A stretch of DNA of 64,000 nucleotides from Pseudomonas sessilinigenes (GTDB taxonomy: Bacteria > Pseudomonadota > Gammaproteobacteria > Pseudomonadales > Pseudomonadaceae). Under the pieces are notes generated by a model that searched no databases, was not told the origin of the DNA, and saw nothing but the letters and a program-made list of their open reading frames with translations. The position numbers were made by a program, and so were the translations under genes. Where the stretch lies: assembly GCF_003850565.1 (NCBI RefSeq), contig NZ_CP027706.1, positions 6,585,001-6,649,000 of the forward strand, given 5' to 3'. Positions 25,471 through 34,100 of this stretch are shown one piece after another (within the stretch, counting starts at the first letter, position 1; each line of letters begins with the position of its first letter).

Positions 25471-27225
25471 ATGCGTCGATTGTTCATCCTGTTGTTCATG
25501 CTGTTCACCACCCTGGCGCAAGCCGGCAACAATCCGTTCGAGGTCAAGCCCGACTTCCTGCCGGTGGGCCAGGCGTTCGTATTCAGCTCCGAGCGCCTGC
25601 CCTCGGGCGAGACCCAGCTGTTCTGGCAGATCGCCGACGGCTACTACCTGTACCAGAAACGCCTGAAGTTCGACGGCCTGCCGCCGGAGCAGCAGCCGAG
25701 CCTGCCGGCGGGCGAAGCCCATAGCGACGAATTCTTCGGCGACCAGACCGTGTACCGCCAGGGCCTGGAGGTGAAACTGCCGGCAACCGCCACGGGCAAG
25801 GTCAAGCTGGGCTGGCAAGGTTGTGCCGACGCCGGCCTGTGCTATCCACCGCAAACCCTGGAAGTGGACCTGGGCGGAGCCCCGGCCGTGGGGGCCAACG
25901 CTAGCGTCCAGGACGCAGACACCGCGGCAGCCCAAGACCAACTGCTGGCCAACGACTTGCAACAGAAATCCTGGGGCCTGGGCCTGCTGGCGTTCTTCGG
26001 CTTCGGCCTGCTGCTGGCCTTCGCTCCCTGCTCGCTGCCAATGCTGCCGATCCTCGCCGGCATGGTGGTGGGCAGTGGCGCCAGCCCGCGCCGGGGCCTG
26101 GCCCTGGCATCCAGCTATGTGCTGTGCATGGCCCTGGTGTACGCCGGCATGGGCGTGATCGCCGCCCTGCTGGGCAGCAACCTGCAAGCCTGGCTGCAGC
26201 AACCCTGGGTCCTGGGCAGCTTCGCCGCGTTGTTCGTGCTGCTGGCCTTGCCGATGTTCGGTTTCTTCGAATTGCAGATGCCGGCCTTCCTGCGCGATCG
26301 CCTGGAAGGCGCCAGCCGCCAGCGCCAGGGCGGCAGCCTGATCGGCTGCGGGGTCCTCGGCGCCCTGTCCGCGCTGCTGGTGGGCCCGTGCATGACCGCG
26401 CCCCTGGCCGGCGGCCTGCTGTATATCGCCCAGACTGGCAATGCCCTGTTTGGCGGCCTGGCGCTGTTCGCCCTGGGCCTGGGCATCGGCCTGCCGTTGT
26501 TGCTGCTGGTGACCCTGGGCAACCGCTTCCTGCCCAAGCCCGGCCCCTGGATGAACCTGCTCAAGGGCGTGTTCGGCATCCTTTTCCTCGGCACCGCCAT
26601 CTACATGCTGCGTCCGGTGCTGAACGCCAGCCTGTGGATCGGCCTGTGGGGTGCCCTGGCCCTGGTACTGGCCTACTGCGCCTGGCAGCAACGGGTGATC
26701 GCCGGGCGCCTGCTGCACCTGTTCGGTGCCGGTGCGTTGCTGTTCGGCATCTGGGGCAGCGTGCTGCTGGTGGGCGCCGCTGGCGGCAGCGACGACCTGC
26801 TGCACCCGCTGAAGGTCTATAGCGGCAGCGCCCCCGCCAGCAACGCCAGTGCCCACGACGCCTTCACCACGGTCAAGACGCCTGCCGAGCTGCAAGGCGC
26901 CCTGGACAGCGCCCAGGCCCGGGGCCAGTGGGTGCTGCTGGACTACTACGCCGACTGGTGCGTGTCGTGCAAGATCATGGAGAAGACCGTATTCGGCCAG
27001 CCCCAGGTCCTGGAGGCCCTGAAGGACGTGCGCCTGCTGCGCCTGGACGTAACCCTAGATAATGCCGACGGCCGCGAACTGCTCGGCCGCTACAAGGTAC
27101 CGGGACCTCCCAGCATGCTGTGGATCGGCCCGGATGGCAGCGAACGCCGCAGCCAACGCATCACCGGCGAAGTGGATGCCGCAACCTTCCTGCAACGCTG
27201 GACCCAGACCCTGGAAGCCCGCTGA
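25471..27225 (+). CDS. dsbD: Thiol:disulfide interchange protein DsbD (second type)
   Basis: 584-residue inner-membrane protein moving electrons from cytosolic thioredoxin to the periplasm. The signal peptide is LFILLFMLFTTLAQA. The N-terminal DsbD-alpha domain has the cysteine pair in GCADAGLCYPP. An eight-helix transporter domain follows (LLAFAPCSLPMLPILAGMV and GPCMTAPLAGG carry its two cysteines). The C-terminal thioredoxin-like domain has WCVSCK. ATG 25471 is preferred over the in-frame TTG at 25465. First gene of dsbD-dsbE-dsbG; it feeds the periplasmic DsbE and DsbG encoded downstream. Confidence 0.9.
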   Translation: MRRLFILLFMLFTTLAQAGNNPFEVKPDFLPVGQAFVFSSERLPSGETQLFWQIADGYYLYQKRLKFDGLPPEQQPSLPAGEAHSDEFFGDQTVYRQGLEVKLPATATGKVKLGWQGCADAGLCYPPQTLEVDLGGAPAVGANASVQDADTAAAQDQLLANDLQQKSWGLGLLAFFGFGLLLAFAPCSLPMLPILAGMVVGSGASPRRGLALASSYVLCMALVYAGMGVIAALLGSNLQAWLQQPWVLGSFAALFVLLALPMFGFFELQMPAFLRDRLEGASRQRQGGSLIGCGVLGALSALLVGPCMTAPLAGGLLYIAQTGNALFGGLALFALGLGIGLPLLLLVTLGNRFLPKPGPWMNLLKGVFGILFLGTAIYMLRPVLNASLWIGLWGALALVLAYCAWQQRVIAGRLLHLFGAGALLFGIWGSVLLVGAAGGSDDLLHPLKVYSGSAPASNASAHDAFTTVKTPAELQGALDSAQARGQWVLLDYYADWCVSCKIMEKTVFGQPQVLEALKDVRLLRLDVTLDNADGRELLGRYKVPGPPSMLWIGPDGSERRSQRITGEVDAATFLQRWTQTLEAR

Positions 27226-28088
27226 TGCTGACCTTTACCATCGGCACCTTCGCCATCGCCCTCAACCACCTGCTGCTGATCAGTGCCCTGGCCCTGGCCA
27301 CGCTGGTGGGCTGGCGCGTGGCCAAGCGCGGCGGTGACAACCCGGAGTCGGTGCTGTTCTCGCTGTTCCTGATTGGCATGCTCGCCGCCCGGGTCAGTTT
27401 CGTCATCGCCTACTGGAAGCACTACCAGCACGACCTGTGGATGACCATCGACCTGCGCGACGGCGGTTTCCTGGCCTGGCCCGGGGTGCTGGTCATGCTC
27501 CTGGCAGCCCTGGCCTGGGGCTGGAAACGCCCGGCCCTGCGCCGCCCCCTGGGCGCCGGGATCGCTACCGGCCTGGCGTTCTGGCTGCTGGCGACCCTGT
27601 CCCTGAGCCTCTACGACCAGGGCACGCGCCTGCCGGAAGTGGCCCTGCGCAACGCCAACGGCGACACCGTGCAGCTCACCGACTACCAGGGCGGGCCGCT
27701 GGTGATCAACCTCTGGGCCACCTGGTGCCCACCCTGCCGGCGGGAAATGCCGGTGCTGGAAAAAGCCCAGCAACAACGCCCGGACCTGACCTTCCTGTTC
27801 GTCAACCAGGCCGAGAGCATGCAGAGCGTCGCCACCTTCCTGGCCACCCAGGAACTGAACCTGGACAACGTACTGTTCGACGGCAGTGGCCGCCTGGGCA
27901 AGGCCGTGGGCTCCATGGCCCTGCCCACCACCTTGTTCTACAGCGCCGACGGCCGCCTGCTGGGCAGCCATCTCGGGGAACTCTCGGAGGCCAGCCTGGC
28001 CCGCGCCCTGGAGAACTTCGACGGCATCCATCCGACTCCGGTCGCCCCCTCAAGGAAACCCCCATGCCCTTCATCCGCCACCTGCTGA
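27225..28088 (+). CDS. dsbE: DsbE/TlpA-like membrane-anchored thiol-disulfide reductase
   Basis: 287-residue protein with an unusual N-terminal membrane region of about four TM segments (IALNHLLLISALALATLVGW, LFLIGMLAARVSFVIAYW, WPGVLVMLLAALAWGW, GIATGLAFWLLATLSLSLY). A TlpA/ResA thioredoxin domain follows with the CxxC in NLWATWCPPCRREMP and the cis-Pro loop ALPTTLFYSADG. ATG overlaps the dsbD stop by one base (TGATG). The end overlaps dsbG by 25 bases. It should be reduced by DsbD and act on periplasmic substrates; PA2477 is the counterpart. Confidence 0.85.
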   Translation: MLTFTIGTFAIALNHLLLISALALATLVGWRVAKRGGDNPESVLFSLFLIGMLAARVSFVIAYWKHYQHDLWMTIDLRDGGFLAWPGVLVMLLAALAWGWKRPALRRPLGAGIATGLAFWLLATLSLSLYDQGTRLPEVALRNANGDTVQLTDYQGGPLVINLWATWCPPCRREMPVLEKAQQQRPDLTFLFVNQAESMQSVATFLATQELNLDNVLFDGSGRLGKAVGSMALPTTLFYSADGRLLGSHLGELSEASLARALENFDGIHPTPVAPSRKPPCPSSATC

Positions 28089-28831
28089 GCCTGTCCCTGG
28101 GCGCGGCACTGCTCAATGTCCCGCTGCTGCAGGCCGAGGAACTGCCCGCGCCGATCCGCAAGATCGAAGCCAAGGGCGCCAAGATCATCGGCAGCTTCGA
28201 CGCTCCGGCTGGCCTCAAGGGTTATGCCGCGCAGTACCAGAACCGCGGCATGACCCTGTACCTGACCGCCGATGGCCAGCACGTGCTGCTGGGCAACCTG
28301 TACGACGCCGACGGCAAGGACCTCAGCGCCGAACCGCTGCAGAAACTGGTCTATGCACCGATGGCCAAGGAAGTCTGGGGCAACCTGGAGAAAAGCGACT
28401 GGATCGCCGACGGCAAGGCCGATGCGCCACGTATCGTCTACCTGTTCAGCGACCCCAACTGCCCCTACTGCAACATGTTCTGGGAACAGGCCCGGCCCTG
28501 GGTCAAGGCCGGCAAGGTACAACTGCGGCACATCATGGTCGGCATCATCCGCGAGGACAGCCCAGGCAAATCCGCCGCCCTGCTGGCCGCCAAGGACCCG
28601 AGCCAGGCCCTGCAGGATCACGAGAAGGCCGGCAAGGGCAGCAGCCTGAAACCCCTGCAAAGCATCCCCAAAGCGATCCAGGCCAAACTCGACGCCAACA
28701 TGAAGCTCATGGAGGAACTGGAGTTGTCGGCCACCCCGGCGATCTTCTACCTCGACGACAAGGGCGAGCTGCAACAACAGCAAGGTGCCCCAGCCCCGAG
28801 CAAGCTGACGCAGATCCTCGGCCCCAAGTAA
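28064..28831 (+). CDS. dsbG: Periplasmic disulfide isomerase/thiol protector DsbG
   Basis: 255-residue periplasmic DsbC/DsbG family protein. The signal peptide is at 1-25 (LLSLSLGAALLNVPLLQA-EE). An N-terminal dimerisation region precedes a thioredoxin domain with CPYC in FSDPNCPYCNMFW, and the cis-Pro loop ATPAIFYLDDKG is near the end. The ATG at 28064 follows AAGGAA and lies inside the dsbE 3' end, so the genes overlap out of frame by 25 bases. It guards single cysteines or shuffles disulfides, recycled by DsbD. It converges on the DGHYR paralogues. Confidence 0.9.
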   Translation: MPFIRHLLSLSLGAALLNVPLLQAEELPAPIRKIEAKGAKIIGSFDAPAGLKGYAAQYQNRGMTLYLTADGQHVLLGNLYDADGKDLSAEPLQKLVYAPMAKEVWGNLEKSDWIADGKADAPRIVYLFSDPNCPYCNMFWEQARPWVKAGKVQLRHIMVGIIREDSPGKSAALLAAKDPSQALQDHEKAGKGSSLKPLQSIPKAIQAKLDANMKLMEELELSATPAIFYLDDKGELQQQQGAPAPSKLTQILGPK

Positions 28832-28879
28832 TCAGCCAGAACACGCAGCGCCTGCAGGACTCGGCATTGGCGAGTGGGA

Positions 28880-29929
28880 TCAATCATGCTCGGGGGCTTC
28901 GCGAGCCAGGATAACGTCCAGCTCGCCAGCCTCCTCACGTTCCTCAAGAACACCCCTCACCTGATCGATCCACACTTGTTCCGAAGCGATCCCCGCCCAC
29001 GACTGGCTGCCGAAGCCGTGATACGGCCGGTCGTCGAAGGTGCTGATGAGCAGTTGGTTCAAGCGCGCAGTCTCCAGGTTCTTGCGCTGGATCTGCACCT
29101 GCAGCGCCCCCAGGACCTTCTGCTGCTCCTGCGGATTCGGGGCGTAGGCCGTCACCCGCGGCGAGCTGAGCACCAGGAACTGCGGCGGCAGGTTCTCATC
29201 GATGGCGGCCTGCAAACGATAATGCCCGTCAAGAATCAGGTAGCTGTTCAGGCCGCTGACATACCACAACAGGATCGGCGGCAAGCTGCCTTCACGGGCC
29301 TTCTTGCGCCACCACTTCAGGCGCCCGGCCAGCGGATCGACGCCATGCAGGCCAACCACCGCGCCACCCCCTGCCCAGAGTTCGACCCAACGCGCCGGGC
29401 CAGGCTGGCGGTTGTCGAGAATGTTGCGGCCGTCGATGGTCCACTGCGGCATATGGCTCAGGGCATCTTCGCCGCCTTTGAAGTACCACTGGTCGATGCC
29501 GCTGGGCAGTGATCGCCCATAGGGGTGGGCAGCAGGCTGCAGGGCCCGCACCAACCAATAGCCGGGGTAGAGAAAATCCGCTTGATGTCGCAGCAACTGC
29601 TGGACGAAAAACCGACTCCAGGCCTTGAGCTGCAGGGACGGAGCGAGACGCGAATGTTGTTCCACCTGGGGCGAATCGATGGGCTCGACCAGGGTTTGCG
29701 GCAGTTGCCCAAGCAACTGGTTACGCACCAGCCACACCCCGTAGAGACAGCGCGACATGGTGGCCCACAGCAGCGTCTGGCCTCCCACGACCAACTGCAT
29801 GCGCCGGTTATCGCCACTGAGCAGGCGCAGGTTCGGCTTGCCGTTGGCCGGGTGCCTGACGTCCACCCCAAGGCCGCTCCAGTTGCCAGCCAGATCCTCG
29901 ATATCCCGCCAGAAAACCTGTTCCACCAT
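28880..29929 (-). CDS. DGHYR-motif protein A, ParB/sulfiredoxin-like, function unknown
   Basis: 349-residue cytosolic-looking protein without signal or TM segments. It is a full-length paralogue of the next gene (28-bp longer N-terminal match: both begin EQ.(F/Y)W.DIED and end with FDDRP...WAG). The most conserved block is GRLKWWRKKARE.SLPP.LLWYV..L.SYL..DGHYRLQAAI, with DGHYR at residues 234-238. An (I/L)DGHxR loop followed by a helix is the signature of the ParB/sulfiredoxin fold (nucleotide-using enzymes such as ParB, sulfiredoxin and serine kinase SerK). No other domain recognised. Function unknown; 54 bases downstream of its paralogue. Confidence 0.75.
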   Translation of the reverse strand: MVEQVFWRDIEDLAGNWSGLGVDVRHPANGKPNLRLLSGDNRRMQLVVGGQTLLWATMSRCLYGVWLVRNQLLGQLPQTLVEPIDSPQVEQHSRLAPSLQLKAWSRFFVQQLLRHQADFLYPGYWLVRALQPAAHPYGRSLPSGIDQWYFKGGEDALSHMPQWTIDGRNILDNRQPGPARWVELWAGGGAVVGLHGVDPLAGRLKWWRKKAREGSLPPILLWYVSGLNSYLILDGHYRLQAAIDENLPPQFLVLSSPRVTAYAPNPQEQQKVLGALQVQIQRKNLETARLNQLLISTFDDRPYHGFGSQSWAGIASEQVWIDQVRGVLEEREEAGELDVILAREAPEHD

Positions 29930-29983
29930 CGTCCCTAATCCCCTGCCCTGTGGCGCGCGGGCGCGACTATAACAGAGGCCCCG

Positions 29984-31021
29984 TCAGCCACGCCGGGCAA
30001 TCACTGCGTCCACCTCACCTTCGAGCCCCTGCCCGATCAGGCACTGGCGCACCTCATCGCACCACTGTTCCTGGGGTTCATTGCCGGCCCAGGCCTGGGT
30101 CGCGCTGACGTAGTGCGGCCGATCGTCGAAAGCCTGGATCAGCACCCGGTTGAGGTTCTCGGTACTCAAGGCCTTGTTGCGTGGCACCGCATCGCCACGC
30201 TTGTGCAGCGAATCCATGACCCGTTGCCGATGCTCGAGGCTCGGCGTGAAGTCACGCGCGCGGGTAGCACTGAGGACGATGAAGGACGGCGCGAGATTTT
30301 CCGCGATGGCGGCCTGCAAACGGTAGTGCCCATCGATCACCAGGTAGGACGCCAGTCCGCCGACGTACCACAACAGCACCGGTGGCAGGCTGTCCTCCCG
30401 GGCCTTCTTGCGCCACCACTTGAGCCGCCCCGCCTGTGGATCGACGCGATGCAGGCCGATGAGCTTGCCGCCGCCGTGCCACCAGTCGATCCACTCCAGG
30501 GTCTGGGGTTGCAGGTTGTCGAGAAAGTCCTCGCCATACAGGAACCAGCTGGGCACGTGGGTCAACGGGTCGACCCTCGAGGTGAAGCGCCATTTGTCCA
30601 GGCCGTGGCCGGTACTGGACGGCTCCGGCACCAGGCCCTGGGCCAGCCAGTAGCCAGGGGTGAGGAAGTGCCGGGCACTGGCGCCCAGACGGCTGACGAA
30701 ATAGCGGCTCCAGGCCTTGATCCGCAGCTCGGGCGCCAATGCCGCGTGCTGTTCGACGGTGGGTGAGTCGATGGGGGCGAGCAACCGGCATTCAGCGCCA
30801 TCGACCAGCGGCTTGCGCACCAGCCAGACACCGCCATGGTCCCGGGCAATGGTGGCCCAGAACAGCGGTGTGTCATGGTGCATCAGCTTGAACCGGGCAT
30901 TCGCGCCGGTGCGCAGGTACAGCGGCGGCTTGTCCGTGGCGCCGGGTTCGACCTCGACGCCCAGGCCGCTCCAGTGGCCCAGGGTGTCTTCGATATCGTG
31001 CCAGTAAAGCTGCTCTGCCAT
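29984..31021 (-). CDS. DGHYR-motif protein B, tandem paralogue of the preceding gene
   Basis: 345 residues from the ATG at 31021 (MAEQLYWHDIED); the open frame reaches 31084 but the paralogue alignment starts here. It shares with its neighbour the N-terminal LGHWSGLGVEV, the (A/S)PIDSPTVEQHAALAP and IKAWSRYFV blocks, LTPGYWLAQGL, GRLKWWRKKARE, the DGHYRLQAAI motif (Asp230 to Arg234) and FDDRPHYVSATQAWAG. The pair sits between dsbG and pvdL on the pvdL strand, 135 bases after the NRPS stop, so read-through from pvdL is possible. GC and codon use match the surroundings. No function can be assigned. Confidence 0.75.
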   Translation of the reverse strand: MAEQLYWHDIEDTLGHWSGLGVEVEPGATDKPPLYLRTGANARFKLMHHDTPLFWATIARDHGGVWLVRKPLVDGAECRLLAPIDSPTVEQHAALAPELRIKAWSRYFVSRLGASARHFLTPGYWLAQGLVPEPSSTGHGLDKWRFTSRVDPLTHVPSWFLYGEDFLDNLQPQTLEWIDWWHGGGKLIGLHRVDPQAGRLKWWRKKAREDSLPPVLLWYVGGLASYLVIDGHYRLQAAIAENLAPSFIVLSATRARDFTPSLEHRQRVMDSLHKRGDAVPRNKALSTENLNRVLIQAFDDRPHYVSATQAWAGNEPQEQWCDEVRQCLIGQGLEGEVDAVIARRG

Positions 31022-31156
31022 GGTTCCGGTCCTTGAATGAAAACGCCCGGCGCAGGTACGTGGACCTGGGCCGGGCGCGATCATAACAGAGGGCTTGAGG
31101 GGCTATTGGCCAACAGAACCTGACTGGCCAGCGAACAAGGCCCCGTCACCCTTGGG

Positions 31157-34100
31157 TCACAAGCCCTCCAGCTCAGCCATCAGGTCGCTCAGGCGATCGA
31201 CCTTCTCCTCGCTGATTTCATTGGCCCCCAGTCCGTCGATGTAGGCCGCCAGCTCCTGCACCGTGCTGCATTCGAACATCGCCCGCAGTGGCACGTTGCG
31301 TTGCAGGGTCTTCTGTACCCGCGAGGCAATCTGGGTAGCCAGCAGCGAGTGCCCGCCCAACTCGAAGAAGTTGTCGCGCACCCCCACCCGTTCCACCTTG
31401 AGCACTTCGGCCCAGATGTCCACCAGGGTCTGCTCCAGCTCGCTGCTCGGGGCCAGGTAGTCCTGGCTCTGCAACTGGCCGATCTCCAGGGCCGGCAGGG
31501 CCTTGCGATCGAGCTTGCCGTTGGCGTTGAGCGGCAGGCGCTCCAGCCACAGCCAGTGCAGCGGCACCATGTACTCCGGCAACTCGGCGCGCAGGCGCGG
31601 CTTGATCCGCTCCAGGCACTCGCTTTGCCCCAGGCCCGAATCGCTGGCAACCAGGTAGCCCACCAGGTGCTTGCCATTGACGCCCTCCTGCACCCCGACC
31701 GCGGCATCGCGCAGCTCCGGTTGTTCGTGCAGGCGCGCTTCGATCTCGCCCAGTTCGATGCGGTAGCCACGGATCTTCACCTGATGGTCGATCCGCCCGA
31801 CGTACTCCAGCACGCCGTCGCTGCGCCGGCGTGCCAGGTCGCCGGTGCGGTACAGGCGTTCGCCCGCAGCACCGAACGGATGGGGCACGAAGGCTTGCAC
31901 AGTGCGCAACGGGTCGCTGACGTAGCCACGGCCGACACCGGTACCGGCCACGCACAGCTCGCCCACCGCACCCAGGGGCACCAGCTCCAGGGCTTCGTCC
32001 ATCAGATACAACAGGTTGTTATCGGTGGGCGTGCCGATGGGCAGGTAGCTGCCCCGGGTCGAGGCCAGGTCCACGCGGAAGAAGGCCACGTCGTCGGAGC
32101 ACTCCGCCGGGCCGTAGGCGTTGACCAGGCCGATCTGTGGATAACGTAGCAGCCACTGGTGCGCCAGCTCCGGTGGCATGGCCTCGCCGGTGGGCAGCAT
32201 CCAGCGCAGGCCGTCCAGGGCGATGGCGTCCTGGGCCAGCATGCCCTGGATCAGCGACGGCACGCTCTCCAGCACCGTGATGCCCTGCTCCTGGACATGG
32301 GCCAGGAGCCCCTGGGGATCATGGGCGATGGTATTGGGCACGATGTCCACCCGAGCGCCGAACAGCGGCGCGGCAAGGAACTGCCAGACCGAGATATCGA
32401 AGCTCTGGGAGGCGGTCTGGGCGATCACATCGGCCTCACTCAGTTGCAGGTACGGCACCTTGCTCAACTGGTTGTTGAGCATGCCGCGCTGCTCCACCAT
32501 CACGCCCTTGGGCAGGCCGGTGGAACCGGAGGTGTAGATCACGTAGGCGAGGTTGTCCGCACGGCTGTAGCGTCCGGGATTGTCCTCGCGCCCAGCCCCG
32601 GCCTGGACGTCTTCCCAGACCAGCAGGCGCGGACGACCGGCGCAGCCGAACTCGTCCAGCAGGGCCTGGGCCTGTTCACGGCAAGCCTGGGTACAGACCA
32701 GGATCGGCGTGCGACTGAGCTCGATGATGCGGCCCAGGCGCTGGCCCGGCAGGCCCGGGTCCAGGGGCAGGTAGCCGGCCCCGGCCTTGAAGCTGCCGAT
32801 GATCATGCCCAACAGCTCCAGGCCACGCTCGGCCAGCAGGGCCACCGGCTGGTCGAAGTCCACGCCCTGGGCCACCAGGGCATGGCCCAGGCGGTTGCTG
32901 CGCAGGTTCAACTCGGCATAGCTATGGCTCTGTTCCAGGCAGCTGGCGGCAATACGCTGCGGATGCGCGGCCACCTGGGCCTCGAACAACTCCACATAGC
33001 TGCGCTCCAGCGGGTACTGGTGCTGGCTCTGGTTGCAACCGGCCAGCAGGAAATCACGCTCCTCCTCGCCCAGCAACGGCAGCTCGGCCATGTCGCCATT
33101 AAAGCCCTGTATCAGCGCCAGCAGCAGGCGCTTGAACTCGCCCAGCATGCGCTCGATGGTCGTCAGCTCGAAGTAGCGCTGGTCATAGGACAGGTGCAGC
33201 CCCAGGTCGTCCCCCGGGTAGCAGACGGCCGTGATCGGGAAGTTGGTGTGGGTACGGCCGGAATCCGAAGTGGCGTTCAGGCTCTGGGCCCGGTCCAGTA
33301 CCGAGACCTCCACCGGGGCGTTCTCGAACACGAACAGGCTGTCGAACAGCGGCTGGCCCTTGGGCAGCTCGCTGGTTTCCTGGATCGCCACCAGCGGCAG
33401 GTACTCGTACTCCCGCAGCTGCATGTTGCTATCCAGCAACTGGCCCAACCATTGGCGCACGCTGCAGCGCTGGCCATCCTCAGGCAACTTGACCCGCAGA
33501 GCGATGCTGTTGATGAACAGGCCGACGGTGCGCTGCATCTGCGGCATGTCCACCGGCCGCCCGGCCACGGTGACGCCGAACAGCACGTCACGGTCGCCGC
33601 TCATGCGCCGCAGGACCAGGGCCCAGGCCGCCTGGGCGAAGGTGTTGACGGTCAACTGGTGCTGCTGCGCCAGCTCGCGCAATTGCGCACCGTCCCGTGG
33701 ATCGAGCCGGGTGTAGCAGTCGCCGACGATCATGCCGCCGCTGTCGCCGGCATGCTCGCGCAGGAACGGCCGGTCGCTGGGGATCGGCGTGGTGCGTTCG
33801 AAGCCCGCGAGATTCTGCCGCCACCACTGGCGCGCCTCGGCCAGGCTCTGGTGTTGCAGCCAGCCGATGTAGTCGCGGTAGCGCGGCGGTACAGCCAACT
33901 GCGCCTCGCGGCCTTCGCCCAGGGCGGTGTAGATCTCGAAGAAGTCGTTCATCAACAACGAGCGGCACCAGGCATCGATGAGAATGTGGTGGTTGCTCAT
34001 CATGAACCAGTAGCGCGCGGCGCCGACACGGATCAGCCGCAGGTGGAACGGCGCCTGGTTGAGCAGATCGAAACCGGCCTCGCGCTCGGCTTTGTGCAGG

